A DNA stretch of 64,000 bases from Pseudomonas guariconensis (GTDB lineage: Bacteria; Pseudomonadota; Gammaproteobacteria; Pseudomonadales; Pseudomonadaceae), in NCBI RefSeq assembly GCF_900102675.1, contig NZ_FMYX01000004.1, positions 344,346 to 408,345 of the forward strand. Reading direction: 5' to 3'. The position numbers were made by a program, and so were the translations under genes. Position 1 is the first letter of the stretch; each line of letters begins with the position of its first letter. The notes below the pieces were generated by a model, which saw nothing but the letters and a program-made list of their open reading frames with translations, was not told where the DNA came from and did no database searches. Below, piece by piece: positions 10,913 through 22,757 of this stretch.

Positions 10913-11551
10913 ATGAGCCTCAAACTCGGTGACATCGCCCCCGATTTCGAACAGGAATCCAGCGCCGGCATGATCCGCTTTCACGAATGGCTGGGCAACA
11001 GCTGGGGTGTGCTGTTCTCCCACCCGGCCGACTTCACCCCGGTGTGCACCACCGAGCTGGGCCTGACCGCCAAGCTCAAGGACGAATTCGCCAAGCGCGG
11101 TGTCAAGGCCATCGCCTTGTCGGTGGACCCTGTCGATTCCCACACTCGCTGGATCGATGACATCAACGAGACCCAGAACACCGTGGTCAACTTCCCGATC
11201 CTCGCCGATGCCGATCGCAAGGTGTCCGACCTGTACGACCTGATCCACCCCAACGCCAGCGACACCCTGACGGTGCGCTCGCTGTTCGTCATCGACCCCA
11301 ACAAGAAGGTGCGCCTGACCATCACCTACCCGGCCAGCACCGGGCGCAACTTCAATGAAATCCTGCGGGTGATCGACTCGCTGCAACTGACCGACAACCA
11401 CAAGGTGGCCACGCCAGCGAACTGGCAGGATGGCGACGAGGTGGTGATCGTGCCTTCGTTGAAAGACGAAGATGAAATCAAACAGCGCTTCCCCAAAGGG
11501 TACCGGGCGGTCAAACCCTATCTGCGCCTGACCCCGCAACCGAATCGTTAA
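10913..11551 (+). CDS. lsfA: 1-Cys peroxiredoxin LsfA
   Basis: A 212-residue Prx6-type peroxiredoxin. The peroxidatic cysteine is C45 in FTPVCTTELG, and no resolving cysteine is seen in the C-terminal half, as expected for a 1-Cys enzyme. It reduces hydrogen and organic peroxides. LsfA homologues are known as sulfate-starvation-induced proteins in Pseudomonas, and its position just upstream of ssu fits. CAGGAG precedes the ATG, and an AT-rich tract (about 10820-10860) lies in the promoter region. Confidence 0.93.
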   Translation: MSLKLGDIAPDFEQESSAGMIRFHEWLGNSWGVLFSHPADFTPVCTTELGLTAKLKDEFAKRGVKAIALSVDPVDSHTRWIDDINETQNTVVNFPILADADRKVSDLYDLIHPNASDTLTVRSLFVIDPNKKVRLTITYPASTGRNFNEILRVIDSLQLTDNHKVATPANWQDGDEVVIVPSLKDEDEIKQRFPKGYRAVKPYLRLTPQPNR

Positions 11552-11593
11552 GGAATCCTCGTTGCATTGCTCTTAGCCATAGCAGGGATCTTT

Positions 11594-11617
11594 GGGCCGT
11601 TTCGACGGCCCTTTTTT
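11594..11617 (+). terminator. rho-independent terminator after lsfA
   Basis: Perfect seven-base stem GGGCCGT / ACGGCCC with a TTCG tetraloop, followed by six T residues. It separates lsfA from the downstream ssu genes. Confidence 0.93.
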
Positions 11618-11991
11618 ATGCGCGGAGATTAGTGGTGTCCCCTGTAGGAGCGTGCCGACCTCCAATGTGTCGGATATTTCCGAACCTCAAGCCAAGCGCT
11701 TCAGGCCTTTGCAGGTAACGACCTATCCTACGCACCTGCCGGAAGCCGCTGCATTGTTGGGGCAACACCCCGGGGATAACGCCGCCGGGTCGTCCTGTTT
11801 GGCGACCGGGTGTGAGAACCCGACTGCGTAGAGAGCTGGCCTTCCTGTTATGGCAGCCGTGCCCGGGCAGACTTCGGTCTGGCCGAGTTCCTCTTGCGCC
11901 TCGGTTTCTCACCCCGCGTGTACGGCTGCCACCCTACCTCGTGAGAAAGGCTCTGGTGGTGGTGATCCTGTAACCGCGCAGAGAGCTGACC
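11618..11991 (+). promoter_or_regulatory. structured leader upstream of the DUF3077 gene
   Basis: About 370 bases without a normal gene but rich in structure. GGCAGCCGT (about 11852) can pair with ACGGCTGCC (about 11930) across a smaller hairpin near CAGACTTCGGTCTG. A 15-base element is repeated: GCGTAGAGAGCTGGC at about 11826 and GCGCAGAGAGCTGAC at about 11977, the second copy lying immediately before the DUF3077 ATG. The layout suggests a cis-regulatory leader, possibly with a short leader peptide. Confidence 0.45.
11812..11973 (+). CDS. possible 53-residue leader peptide
   Basis: An open frame beginning GTG AGA ACC CGA and ending TAA 18 bases before the DUF3077 start. The product would be Arg/Leu/Pro-rich, starting VRTRLRRELAFLLWQ and ending LVRKALVVVIL. 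It spans the paired arms of the leader structure, so its translation could control the hairpins. There is no clear Shine-Dalgarno and no recognised family, so it may be fortuitous. Confidence 0.25.
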   Translation: MRTRLRRELAFLLWQPCPGRLRSGRVPLAPRFLTPRVRLPPYLVRKALVVVIL

Positions 11992-12243
11992 ATGGAAAAG
12001 CCCATTATCTGGAAAACCGCAGGCGTCCAGACCTGCCTGGACTTGTACCGCATCCAACCCGACATCCCCTTCCAACAAGCCTTCGACGAACTCTCCGTGT
12101 TGCTGGGGTGCATCCGCCATCTGACCTGCGAGGCGGAGATGGAAGGCGACCAGATGTCAGGCAGCGCCGCCCGGATCCTCAGTGCCATGGCCAAGGCCTT
12201 GATCGACGATATGGAAGTTGGGATGAATCGGGGCTGTGATTAG
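11992..12243 (+). CDS. DUF3077-type small protein
   Basis: An 83-residue acidic protein. The segment TCLDLYRIQPDIPFQQAFDELSVLLGC matches the usual DUF3077 core (a short N-terminal stretch, then F/L-x-V-x-P-G/D-I-P-x-x-x-A). DUF3077 proteins are small, largely Pseudomonas-restricted and of unknown function. An AGAGAG lies nine bases before the ATG and belongs to the repeated element of the leader. It follows the lsfA terminator, so it is probably transcribed separately from lsfA and from ssuE. Confidence 0.75.
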   Translation: MEKPIIWKTAGVQTCLDLYRIQPDIPFQQAFDELSVLLGCIRHLTCEAEMEGDQMSGSAARILSAMAKALIDDMEVGMNRGCD

Positions 12244-12260
12244 TTGCTCCGAGGCACCTC

Positions 12261-12328
12261 TTCGCGGGTAATCCCGTGCCTAAAAGGATCACCGCCCACC
12301 CTGTGGAAGCGGGTTTAGCCGCGAATGC
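12261..12328. repeat. REP-type inverted repeat upstream of ssuE
   Basis: TTCGCGGGTAATCCCG faces AGCGGGTTTAGCCGCGAA, with ACCGCCCACCCTGTGG between. It is the same class as the copies after betT and inside tau, and lies between the DUF3077 and ssuE genes. Confidence 0.7.
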
Positions 12329-12509
12329 GTCAGTGCATTCCCCATCGCATCCACAGGCGTACCCAGCGAAATCACTGAATAGACAAAATGGAATAAACAA
12401 ATGAAAAAATATGATTTCTAGATATATATGACTGCCTGTTAATGTCGATTCCATTCCAGCGAGGCCAACTCCTCGCGGCCCTGCAATCGAATCGAAGGAA
12501 GCGTTTTTC

Positions 12510-13103
12510 ATGCTGGTTGTTTCTCTCGGTGGTAGCCCCAGTACCCGTTCACGCTCCGGCGTGCTGCTCGAGCGCTCGCGCCAGTGGCTGCAGGATCGTG
12601 GCGTGGAGGTGGTGACCTTCCAGGTGCGCGAATTCCCGGCCGAGGACTTGCTCCACGCCCGCTTCGACAGCCCACAGGTCCAGCACTTTCAGCAACTGGT
12701 CGCCCAGGCCGACGGCCTGGTAGTCGCCACGCCGGTGTACAAGGCGTCTTTCGCCGGTGCGCTGAAAACCCTGCTCGACCTGCTGCCTGAGCGCGCGCTG
12801 GAGCACAAGGTGGTCTTGCCGATCGCCACTGGCGGCAGCATCGCCCACATGCTGGCGGTGGATTACGCCCTCAAGCCGGTGCTGTCGGCACTCAAGGCGC
12901 AAGAGACCCTGCAAGGGATCTTCGCCGACGACAGCCAGATCGCCTACGGCGAGCACGGCAAGCCCGCGCAACTGGCCGCCGCACTCGAGGCGCGGCTTGA
13001 GGATTCACTGGAACTGTTCCACAGCGCCTTGGCCCGACGGCCCAAACCCGTGGCCCCGGGCGTGCTCAACGAACGCCTGCTCACTGCCCGCTGGAGCATC
13101 TGA
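12510..13103 (+). CDS. ssuE: NADPH-dependent FMN reductase of the alkanesulfonate system
   Basis: A 197-residue flavodoxin-fold reductase that supplies FMNH2 to SsuD. The N-terminal [20 protein letters not shown] is the FMN-phosphate loop, and [21 protein letters not shown] is the family signature. It is the first ssu gene, with an AT-rich upstream tract at about 12385-12435 and GAAGG as likely ribosome-binding site. It forms an operon with ssuADCBF. Confidence 0.93.
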   Translation: MLVVSLGGSPSTRSRSGVLLERSRQWLQDRGVEVVTFQVREFPAEDLLHARFDSPQVQHFQQLVAQADGLVVATPVYKASFAGALKTLLDLLPERALEHKVVLPIATGGSIAHMLAVDYALKPVLSALKAQETLQGIFADDSQIAYGEHGKPAQLAAALEARLEDSLELFHSALARRPKPVAPGVLNERLLTARWSI

Positions 13104-13195
13104 GCCGGCATCACCGCTTCACCGTTTTCCCACCTTACTCGCCCGCCAACGGGCAAGCAGGTGCAACCCGAACCCAACTCGCACAGGAGAGCGCC

Positions 13196-14161
13196 ATGCG
13201 CACAGTCTTCTTGCGTCGTGGTCTGGTCGCCCTGTTTGCGGCGGCTGTGTCCTTCGGCGCCATCACCCAGGCCCAGGCAGAAAGCCTGCGTATCGGTTAT
13301 CAGAAATACGGCACCCTGGTGCTGCTCAAGGCCAAGGGGTCGCTGGAGAAGCGCTTGGCCGAGCAAGGCATCCAGGTGCAGTGGACCGAATTCCCCGGCG
13401 GCCCTCAGTTGCTCGAAGGGCTGAACGTCGGCTCCATCGACTTCGGCGTTACCGGCGAGACCCCGCCGGTGTTCGCCCAGGCCGCCGGTGCCGACCTGCT
13501 CTACGTGGCCTACGAGCCGCCAGCACCGCACAGCGAGGCGATCCTCGTGCCCAAGGGCTCGCCCGTGCAGTCGGTGAAAGACCTCAAAGGCAAGAAGGTC
13601 GCCTTCAACAAAGGCTCCAACGTCCACTACCTGTTGGTCCGCGCCCTGGAAGACGCAGGCCTCAAGTACAGCGACATCCAACCGGTCTACCTGCCGCCGG
13701 CCGACGCCCGCGCCGCCTTCGAGCGTGGCAGTGTCGATGCCTGGGTCATCTGGGACCCGTACCAGGCCGCTGCCGAACAGCAGCTGCAAGCCCGTACCCT
13801 GCGTGACGGCAAGGGCCTGGTCGACAACCACCAGTTCTATCTGGCCACCCGCAAGTACGCCACTTCACACCCGGCGGTGATCCAGACCTTGGTCGACGAG
13901 GTGCGTGCCATCGGCCAGTGGTCGCAGGCCAACCCGCAGGAGGTCACCGACCAGGTCGCCCCGCTGCTCGGCCTGCCTGCCGACATCACCCTCACGTCCG
14001 TCAAGCGCCAAGGCTTCGGTGCCAAGCCGCTCACGCCTGAAGTGGTCGCCGCCCAGCAGAAGATCGCCGACACCTTCCAGGCGCTGAAGCTGATTCCCAA
14101 GCCCTTGAGCATCAAGGACGTGATTTGGACACCCCCCGCCAAGGTCGCCACCGCGCCTTGA
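13196..14161 (+). CDS. ssuA: periplasmic alkanesulfonate-binding protein
   Basis: A 321-residue solute-binding protein with a signal peptide ending around AQA-ES (residue 28). The mature region opens [22 protein letters not shown] and includes [20 protein letters not shown] and [14 protein letters not shown], all SsuA hallmarks. It binds aliphatic sulfonates in the periplasm and passes them to SsuBC. AGGAG lies just upstream of the ATG. Confidence 0.93.
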   Translation: MRTVFLRRGLVALFAAAVSFGAITQAQAESLRIGYQKYGTLVLLKAKGSLEKRLAEQGIQVQWTEFPGGPQLLEGLNVGSIDFGVTGETPPVFAQAAGADLLYVAYEPPAPHSEAILVPKGSPVQSVKDLKGKKVAFNKGSNVHYLLVRALEDAGLKYSDIQPVYLPPADARAAFERGSVDAWVIWDPYQAAAEQQLQARTLRDGKGLVDNHQFYLATRKYATSHPAVIQTLVDEVRAIGQWSQANPQEVTDQVAPLLGLPADITLTSVKRQGFGAKPLTPEVVAAQQKIADTFQALKLIPKPLSIKDVIWTPPAKVATAP

Positions 14162-14220
14162 TCGATTCGCTGCGGCCGGGGCTGCTCCCGGCCCGAGCCA
14201 CCCTTGAGGAGACAACTCCA

Positions 14221-15369
14221 ATGAGCCTTAACATTTTCTGGTTCCTCCCGACCCACGGTGACGGCAAGTACCTGGGCACCAACGACGGCGCCCGCGCGGT
14301 CGACCATGGTTACCTGCAGCAGATCGCCCAGGCCGCTGACCGCCTGGGCTTTGGTGGCGTGCTGATCCCCACCGGGCGTTCCTGCGAGGACTCCTGGCTG
14401 GTGGCCGCCTCGCTGATCCCGGTGACCCAGCGCCTGAAGTTCCTGGTGGCCCTGCGCCCAGGCATCATTTCGCCGACCGTGGCCGCACGCCAGGCCGCGA
14501 CGCTGGATCGCCTGTCCAACGGTCGCGCGCTGTTCAACCTGGTGACCGGCGGCGACCCGGAAGAACTGGCCGGTGATGGTCTGCACTTGAACCATCAGGA
14601 GCGCTACGAAGCCTCCGTGGAATTCACCCGCATCTGGCGCAAGGTGCTCGAGGGTGAGGTGGTCGATTACGACGGCAAGCACATCCAGGTCAAAGGCGCC
14701 AAGCTGCTCTATCCGCCGATCCAGCAACCGCGTCCGCCGCTGTACTTCGGCGGATCCTCCGACGCTGCCCAGGACCTGGCTGCCGAACAGGTCGAGCTGT
14801 ACCTGACCTGGGGCGAGCCGCCGGCTGCGGTGGCGGAAAAGATCGCTCAGGTACGTGAGAAAGCTGCCGCGCAGGGTCGCGAGGTACGCTTTGGCATCCG
14901 CCTGCACGTGATCGTCCGCGAGACCAACGAAGAGGCCTGGGCGGCCGCCGACAAGCTCATTTCGCACCTGGACGATGACACCATCGCCCGTGCCCAGGCA
15001 TCCCTGGCACGTTTCGATTCTGTGGGCCAGCAGCGTATGGCCGCCCTGCACGGCGGCAAGCGCGACAAGCTGGAGGTCAGCCCCAACCTGTGGGCCGGCG
15101 TCGGTCTGGTGCGCGGCGGTGCCGGTACCGCGCTGGTGGGCGATGGCCCGACCGTGGCCGCACGGGTCAAGGAATATGCCGCGCTGGGCATCGATACCTT
15201 CATCTTCTCCGGGTATCCGCACCTGGAAGAGTCGTATCGGGTCGCCGAGCTGCTGTTCCCGCACCTGGATGTGCAGCGCCCCGAACAGCCCAAGAGCGGT
15301 GGTTACGTGAGCCCGTTCGGCGAGATGGTCGCCAACGACATCCTGCCCAAGTCCGTGGCGCAGAGCTGA
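14221..15369 (+). CDS. ssuD: FMNH2-dependent alkanesulfonate monooxygenase
   Basis: A 382-residue luciferase-like TIM-barrel monooxygenase that uses FMNH2 from SsuE and O2 to cleave C1-C14 alkanesulfonates into aldehyde and sulfite. The N-terminus [19 protein letters not shown] and the segments [17 protein letters not shown] and [17 protein letters not shown] match SsuD. I chose this ATG, preceded by GAGGAGACAACTCCA, over an in-frame ATG 96 bases earlier that overlaps the ssuA end. Confidence 0.95.
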   Translation: MSLNIFWFLPTHGDGKYLGTNDGARAVDHGYLQQIAQAADRLGFGGVLIPTGRSCEDSWLVAASLIPVTQRLKFLVALRPGIISPTVAARQAATLDRLSNGRALFNLVTGGDPEELAGDGLHLNHQERYEASVEFTRIWRKVLEGEVVDYDGKHIQVKGAKLLYPPIQQPRPPLYFGGSSDAAQDLAAEQVELYLTWGEPPAAVAEKIAQVREKAAAQGREVRFGIRLHVIVRETNEEAWAAADKLISHLDDDTIARAQASLARFDSVGQQRMAALHGGKRDKLEVSPNLWAGVGLVRGGAGTALVGDGPTVAARVKEYAALGIDTFIFSGYPHLEESYRVAELLFPHLDVQRPEQPKSGGYVSPFGEMVANDILPKSVAQS

Positions 15370-15379
15370 GGGCCTGGCC

Positions 15380-16174
15380 ATGAGTCGAGCAACTTCTTCC
15401 TGGTCGAAGCGCCTGGCACCCTGGGCCTTGCCACTGCTGCTGTTGGCGGTGTGGCAGTTGGCGGTCGCAAGCGGCTGGCTGTCGACCCGCATCCTGCCGG
15501 CGCCGAGCGCGGTGGTCAGCGCCGGCGTCGAGTTGGTGCGCAGCGGCGAGATCTGGACGCACCTGGCCATCAGCGGCTGGCGCGCGGCCTTGGGCTTTGT
15601 GATCGGCGGCAGCATCGGCCTGGTGCTGGGCTTCATCACGGGTCTGTCGAACTGGGGCGAGCGTCTGCTCGACAGCTCGGTGCAGATGATCCGCAACGTG
15701 CCGCATCTGGCGCTGATTCCCTTGGTGATCCTGTGGTTCGGCATCGATGAGTCGGCCAAGATCTTCCTGGTGGCGCTGGGGACGCTGTTCCCCATCTACC
15801 TCAACACCTACCACGGCATCCGCAACGTCGACCCGGCGTTGGTAGAGATGGCGCGCAGCTATGGCTTGTCGGGCTTCGGCCTGTTCCGCCAGGTGATCCT
15901 GCCGGGCGCGCTGCCATCGATCTTGGTGGGCGTGCGCTTCGCCCTGGGTTTCATGTGGTTGACGCTGATCGTCGCCGAGACCATCTCGGCCAATGCCGGT
16001 ATCGGTTACTTGGCGATGAATGCCCGTGAGTTCCTGCAAACCGATGTGGTGGTCCTGGCCATCGTCCTGTACGCCGTGCTCGGCAAGCTTGCCGACCTGG
16101 CCGCCCGTGGCCTGGAGCGTGTCTGGCTGCGCTGGCACCCGGCCTATCAACCGGCGAAGAAGGAGGGCGCATGA
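15380..16174 (+). CDS. ssuC: alkanesulfonate ABC transporter permease
   Basis: A 264-residue membrane permease with about six helices and the EAA loop [23 protein letters not shown]. The [22 protein letters not shown] segment parallels the corresponding TauC segment. It starts ten bases after ssuD and overlaps ssuB by four bases (ATGA). It forms the sulfonate channel in the inner membrane. Confidence 0.94.
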   Translation: MSRATSSWSKRLAPWALPLLLLAVWQLAVASGWLSTRILPAPSAVVSAGVELVRSGEIWTHLAISGWRAALGFVIGGSIGLVLGFITGLSNWGERLLDSSVQMIRNVPHLALIPLVILWFGIDESAKIFLVALGTLFPIYLNTYHGIRNVDPALVEMARSYGLSGFGLFRQVILPGALPSILVGVRFALGFMWLTLIVAETISANAGIGYLAMNAREFLQTDVVVLAIVLYAVLGKLADLAARGLERVWLRWHPAYQPAKKEGA

Positions 16175-16983
16175 CCGTGCTCAAGGAACAACCGCCGCGC
16201 TTGCTGCGCGGTATCCCCCTGGCTGTTCAGGGCGTGCGCAAGGCGTTTGGCCAGCGCGAGGTGCTGCGAGGCATCGACCTGCACATTCCGGCCGGCCAGT
16301 TCGTCGCTATCGTGGGGCGCAGTGGCTGCGGCAAGAGCACCTTGCTGCGCCTGCTGGCGGGCCTCGACCAGCCCAGCGCCGGCCAGTTGCTCGCCGGTGC
16401 CGCGCCCTTGGATCAAGCCCGCGAGGAAACCCGGCTGATGTTCCAGGACGCGCGCCTGCTGCCCTGGAAGAAGGTGATCGACAACGTAGGCCTGGGGCTG
16501 TCCGGCAACTGGCGCGCCGATGCGTTGCAAGCCTTGGAAGCGGTCGGCCTGGCCGAGCGCGCCCATGACTGGCCAGCGGCGTTGTCGGGCGGCCAGAAGC
16601 AACGTGTGGCCCTGGCCCGGGCACTGATTCACAAACCACGCCTGTTGCTGTTGGACGAGCCACTGGGTGCGCTCGATGCCTTGACCCGGATCGAGATGCA
16701 GCAACTGATCGAACGGCTGTGGCACCAGCACGGTTTTACCGTGTTGCTGGTTACCCACGACGTCAACGAAGCCGTCGCCGTGGCAGATCGGGTGATCCTC
16801 ATTGAAGACGGCGCCGTCGGCCTGGACCTGAGTGTCGACCTGTCGCGTCCGCGAGCGCGTGGATCGCACCGCCTGGCGGCGCTGGAAAGCGAAGTCCTCA
16901 ACCGTGTTCTCGCCGTACCGGGCACGCCGCCCGAGCCGGAACCTGTAGCCCCTTTGCCCACGCAGCTGCGTTGGGCGCACTGA
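16171..16983 (+). CDS. ssuB: alkanesulfonate ABC transporter ATP-binding protein
   Basis: A 270-residue ABC ATPase with Walker [10 protein letters not shown], signature [15 protein letters not shown], Walker [13 protein letters not shown] and the H-loop VTHDVNEAV. The C-terminal tail is Pro-rich and longer than the catalytic core needs, as in other SsuB proteins. It is translationally coupled to ssuC. Confidence 0.94.
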   Translation: MTVLKEQPPRLLRGIPLAVQGVRKAFGQREVLRGIDLHIPAGQFVAIVGRSGCGKSTLLRLLAGLDQPSAGQLLAGAAPLDQAREETRLMFQDARLLPWKKVIDNVGLGLSGNWRADALQALEAVGLAERAHDWPAALSGGQKQRVALARALIHKPRLLLLDEPLGALDALTRIEMQQLIERLWHQHGFTVLLVTHDVNEAVAVADRVILIEDGAVGLDLSVDLSRPRARGSHRLAALESEVLNRVLAVPGTPPEPEPVAPLPTQLRWAH

Positions 16984-17014
16984 ACCCAAGAAGCCCTAGA
17001 GAAGGAATCACATC

Positions 17015-17230
17015 ATGACCATCAAAGCCATCAACGTTCGCAACCAGTTCAAAGGCACCGTGAAGGAAATCCTCGAAGGCCCGGTGCTTTCGGAAATCGA
17101 CGTACAGACCGCCTCTGGCATCGTCACCTCGGTGATCACCACCCGTTCCGTGCGTGAGCTGGAACTGCAGGTGGGCAGCGAAGTGATCGCCTTCGTCAAA
17201 TCCACCGAAGTGTCCATCGCCAAGTTGTAA
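17015..17230 (+). CDS. ssuF: molybdopterin-binding (TOBE) protein SsuF
   Basis: A 71-residue single Mop/TOBE domain with the usual pattern INVRNQFKGTVKEI, SEIDVQTASGIVTSVITTRSV and FVKSTEVSIAKL. It closes the ssu operon, 31 bases after ssuB, with AGAAGGA upstream of the ATG. SsuF is needed for growth on some sulfonates in P. putida; its biochemical role (oxyanion or cofactor binding) is not settled. Confidence 0.9.
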   Translation: MTIKAINVRNQFKGTVKEILEGPVLSEIDVQTASGIVTSVITTRSVRELELQVGSEVIAFVKSTEVSIAKL

Positions 17231-17237
17231 GGGTGAT

Positions 17238-17320
17238 GGGGCGCTGTGCGCCCCTCGCGCGACGCAAGGCCGCTCCTGCAGGGTGCACGATGCCCGGCAG
17301 CAGTGGCCTTGTGTCGTGAG
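17238..17320. repeat. hairpin plus GGCCTTGCGTCGCG-class Pseudomonas repeat
   Basis: Between the convergent ssuF and TetR genes. GGGGCGC-TGT-GCGCCCC (17238-17254) is a tight hairpin. It is followed by CGACGCAAGGCC (about 17261) facing GGCCTTGTGTCG, which is the common Pseudomonas AGCGGCCTTGCGTCGCG element in inverted orientation. It probably acts as a bidirectional transcript end. Confidence 0.65.
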
Positions 17321-17343
17321 AGGATCCGCAGCGGTCCTGTGGT

Positions 17344-17970
17344 TCAGCGCTTGGGCAGGAACGGCGGCAGGTACAGCCCCAGGTACGCCTCGAACACTCG
17401 CTTGCCTTCCTCGGCCATGCGTGGGGTGATCTGTTCGTGCAGTTGCATCGAGCGCGCATAGACCCGGTCGCTCAGCTCCATGGCCAGGGCGAATACATGC
17501 ACATCCCTGGGCATCGCCGGTAACTGGAAGTGCTGGTCGAACAGCTTGTGCATCAGTTCGCCCAGCTCCAGGTCGTGCTGGCGGTCGGCCTGCACCACTT
17601 CGCTCAGGCCATGTTGGGCGAGGATCAGTTGGCGTGCGGCCGCATCTTCGTTGTAGATGTCCAGCATGCGCTGCTCGATCAGCCGTGACAGGTCGTGCCA
17701 AGTGCTGAACGCGCTGCTGTCGATAGGGGCGCTCAGGGCTTCGCGAAACGCCAGATGCACGTCAGCGGTCAAGGCTTCGAGCAGCGCCGGTACGCTGGCG
17801 AAGAAGTGGTACACCGAAGACGGCGGGATCTGTGCCCGCTCGGCCACACTGTAGATCGACAGGCCCGCCACGCCTTGATCGGCCAACAGTCCGCGCGCCG
17901 CGGCGAGGATCGCGTCGATCCTGGCCTGGCTGCTGGCGCGTGGCTTGCGCGGGCTGGTGGCGCGGCTCAT
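17344..17970 (-). CDS. TetR-family transcriptional regulator
   Basis: A 208-residue regulator. The N-terminal helix-turn-helix is at about residues 14-60 (ILAAARGLLADQGVAGLSIYSVAERAQIPPSSVYHFF), with a divergent all-helical ligand domain behind it. Its ATG overlaps the gshA stop (ATGA), so it is translated from the gshA message. Target and ligand cannot be told from sequence; control of gshA or of the neighbouring sulfonate genes is only a contextual guess. Confidence 0.85.
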   Translation of the reverse strand: MSRATSPRKPRASSQARIDAILAAARGLLADQGVAGLSIYSVAERAQIPPSSVYHFFASVPALLEALTADVHLAFREALSAPIDSSAFSTWHDLSRLIEQRMLDIYNEDAAARQLILAQHGLSEVVQADRQHDLELGELMHKLFDQHFQLPAMPRDVHVFALAMELSDRVYARSMQLHEQITPRMAEEGKRVFEAYLGLYLPPFLPKR

Positions 17971-19547
17971 CAGTTGCTGATGGCCAGGATACTGGCCTGA
18001 TAGGCACCCACGAACAGGTCGAAGTCACCGACTTCCTGCTGCTCCAGGCGCGACTGCTCGGCCAGCGACTCGCGCGCCAGGGTCTCGAAGGCCTGCTGGC
18101 GCTCGACGCTCAGCGGTTGCTCGCGGAAGGTTCCGGCATGCAGGCGGCTTTGACGCAGGGAGAACTGGACAAAGGTTTCGTTGTGTTCGGCCATGCGCGC
18201 CAGCACCTGGGCCGACGGCGTCAGGGAGGCATCGTCGACCTTGGCCTGCTGTGCGGCCAACGCCTTGGCGTGTTCTTCGCCGCCCTGGGCACGGTCGAGC
18301 AGTTCGGCCAGTGGGGCGATACGGGCGATCAGCTCGCTGGCCCAATCCTTCAGCCCGATGGGCTGGCCGTTGCGACGAAGTTCGAGGCCCGGACGGCGGC
18401 CTTCCTTGACCACGGTGAGGAAGTTGTTGGTGCACTGGCCGCATTCGCCACTTTCGAGCAGCGGGCTGTCGTCCAGGGCGCAGAACAGCAGGAAGGCATC
18501 GAGGAAACGTGCCTGGGGAAGATCGATACCCACTGGCAGGAACGGGTTGATATCCAGGCAACGCACTTCGACGTACTGCACGCCGCGGGAGGTCAGGGCC
18601 TGGATCGGACGTTCGCCGGTATAGGTGACGCGCTTGGGGCGAATGTTCGAGTAGTACTCGTTCTCGATCTGCAGGATGTTGGTGTTCAGCTGGACCCACT
18701 CGCCATCCTTGTGCGTGCCGATCTCGACATAGGGCGGGTAGGGCGTGCCGACCGCCTTGCGCAGGCTGTCGGTGTAGCTGGCCAGGTTGTTGTAGCAAGG
18801 CGTCAGGCCAGCCTGGGCATTGCTCTGGTAGCCCAGATCGCTCATGCGCAGGCTGGTGGCGTAGGGTAGGTACAGGGTTTCGGCATCCAGCTCTTCGAGC
18901 TGATGCGGGTGGCCACGCAAGAAGCCTTTGTCCAGGGCGGGCGATGCGCCGAACAGGTACATCAACAGCCAGCTGTAGCGGCGGAAGTTACGGATCAGGG
19001 CGATGTACGCCGCCGACTGATAGTCGCGGTCGTTTTCCTCGCTGCCTTCGGCTGCGCGCAGCAGCGGCCACAGCGCCTCGGGCAGGGAGAAGTTGTAATG
19101 GATGCCGGCGATGCACTGCATGGTGCGGCCGTAGCGCAGGGCAAGGCCCTTGCGGTAGACATGCTTGAGCTTGCCGATGTTGGAGGTGCCGTACTCGGCG
19201 ATCGGGATGTCCTCCTCGGCCGGCAGCGTGCAGGGCATGGACGGGCTCCACAGGTACTCGTCGCCGAGCTTGGCATAGACGAAGCGGTGGATCTCGTCGA
19301 GGCTCTCGAGCACCTTGGCCGGGTCCGCCAGGGCGGGGGTGATGAACTCCAGCAGCGACTCGGAATAGTCAGTGGTGATCTGCTCGTTGGTCAGCGCCGA
19401 ACCCAGGGCCTCCGGGTGCGGCGTTTGGGCCAGGCGACCTTCGTCGGTCACACGCAGGCATTCGCGCTCAATACCGTGCAGGCACTGCTTGAGCAGGGGG
19501 AGATTGGCGCCGAGCAGGCTCAGGCGGCGGTTGAGGAGTTCGCTCAA
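17970..19547 (-). CDS. gshA: glutamate-cysteine ligase
   Basis: Catalyses the first step of glutathione synthesis. The 525-residue product is a type-1 GCL with [54 protein letters not shown] and [16 protein letters not shown] place the start at TTG (19547), giving [18 protein letters not shown], the normal Pseudomonas GshA N-terminus; AAGGA is correctly spaced before it. A GTG five codons upstream (19562) is the alternative but overlaps that ribosome-binding site. It sits next to the sulfur-assimilation genes and is coupled to a TetR gene. Confidence 0.94.
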   Translation of the reverse strand: MSELLNRRLSLLGANLPLLKQCLHGIERECLRVTDEGRLAQTPHPEALGSALTNEQITTDYSESLLEFITPALADPAKVLESLDEIHRFVYAKLGDEYLWSPSMPCTLPAEEDIPIAEYGTSNIGKLKHVYRKGLALRYGRTMQCIAGIHYNFSLPEALWPLLRAAEGSEENDRDYQSAAYIALIRNFRRYSWLLMYLFGASPALDKGFLRGHPHQLEELDAETLYLPYATSLRMSDLGYQSNAQAGLTPCYNNLASYTDSLRKAVGTPYPPYVEIGTHKDGEWVQLNTNILQIENEYYSNIRPKRVTYTGERPIQALTSRGVQYVEVRCLDINPFLPVGIDLPQARFLDAFLLFCALDDSPLLESGECGQCTNNFLTVVKEGRRPGLELRRNGQPIGLKDWASELIARIAPLAELLDRAQGGEEHAKALAAQQAKVDDASLTPSAQVLARMAEHNETFVQFSLRQSRLHAGTFREQPLSVERQQAFETLARESLAEQSRLEQQEVGDFDLFVGAYQASILAISN

Positions 19548-19689
19548 GATGTATTCCTTCACGCGTCAGTCGCCCCAATATGGGGGTAGGGATGACGGTC
19601 TACAAGGGTAGTTGGAAAAGGAACTGGCGTTGTCGCCTGGTTTGTCTGGGTTTTCAGCAGTGCCAGTGCCGACTGCGGCCGCGTCGCAG

Positions 19690-19762
19690 CCCATCGCAGG
19701 CCTCGCCATCACCCCCAGGACCTGATGTTTAGCCTGAGGACGCGGGCGAGGCCTGCAATGGG
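19690..19762. repeat. long inverted repeat between gshA and a thioesterase gene
   Basis: CCCAT-C-GCAGGCCTCGCC (19690-19707) pairs with GGCGAGGCCTGC-A-ATGGG (19745-19762): 17 of 18 positions complementary around a 37-base spacer. The size and the GCAGGCCTCGCC core differ from the REP elements elsewhere in the window. It fills most of the 270-base gap. On the leftward strand it follows the thioesterase gene's direction of reading only after 60 bases, so a promoter-side or boundary role is also possible. Confidence 0.6.
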
Positions 19763-19821
19763 GCGCGCAGCGGCCCCGATACTCGATAACGCCGAAAATA
19801 CCGCAGATAAGCCTTGGTGAG

Positions 19822-20204
19822 CTAGAGAACCGCGAAGGTTCCTTGTGCCTTGGCCACGCGCTTGTCGCCCTGGAATACGTCGGCGTCGACCACCAGTGTG
19901 CGGCGCCCGGCGTGCAGCACCTGGGCGGTGCACACGACTTCACCGTCACTGACTGCGCGCATGTAGTTGATCTTGCATTCGATCGTCACGCTCTGCTGAT
20001 CGAAGCCATGGCTGGCCGAGCAGGCCAGGCCCATGGCGATGTCCACCAGGCTGAAGATCGCCCCGCCGTGCAGCTTCTGGCCGCGGTTGCGTAAGTGCGG
20101 CTCCAGCGTCAGGGCCACCTCGGCTACGCCCGTCTCCAGGCGTTGCAGGCGGCAGCCCAGGAGTTGGCTGAAGGCGCTTTCAACGTATTCGGCCGGGATC
20201 TGCA

Positions 20205-20205
<1 letters not shown>
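19822..20205 (-). CDS. PaaI-type acyl-CoA thioesterase
   Basis: A hot-dog-fold protein of 127 residues. LHGGAIFSLVDIAMGLACSA is the PaaI/YbdB signature (H-G-G...D/E), and TIECKINYMRAV is the paired strand. It hydrolyses an acyl- or aryl-CoA of unknown identity. Its ATG shares one base with the tex stop (TGATG), so it is translationally coupled to tex. A GTG one codon earlier is possible. Confidence 0.85.
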
Positions 20206-22526
<2,321 letters not shown>

Positions 22527-22757
22527 GAGAACCACCTGACAAATAATGAATGCTGGAGGCCGCAAGGGGGCATTCAGGCCCGGCGGCGCAGGGTGAAAGC
22601 GGCGCATTATACCCATCGTGCCGGGCTTGCGGTGATAGCGCCGGGCCAGCCTCGGCCAGGCGGGAAGTGGCGCCATGGGAAAAATCTGCTAACAATGCAC
22701 ACGGCACGCGTTGTCATGGCTACGCCATAATGCGCGGCGATACCAAAGGAGTTATTC

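Noticed and set aside
11850..12239. A 129-codon frame overlapping the DUF3077 gene in another frame
   Set aside because: It covers the whole DUF3077 gene out of frame and has Arg/Pro/Ser-rich shadow composition. The repeated AGAGAG element before it made it worth a look, but the DUF3077 frame explains the coding part better.
13837..15795. A 652-codon - strand open frame opposite ssuA, ssuD and ssuC
   Set aside because: It spans three unrelated sense genes, which a real gene would not do, and has shadow-type composition.
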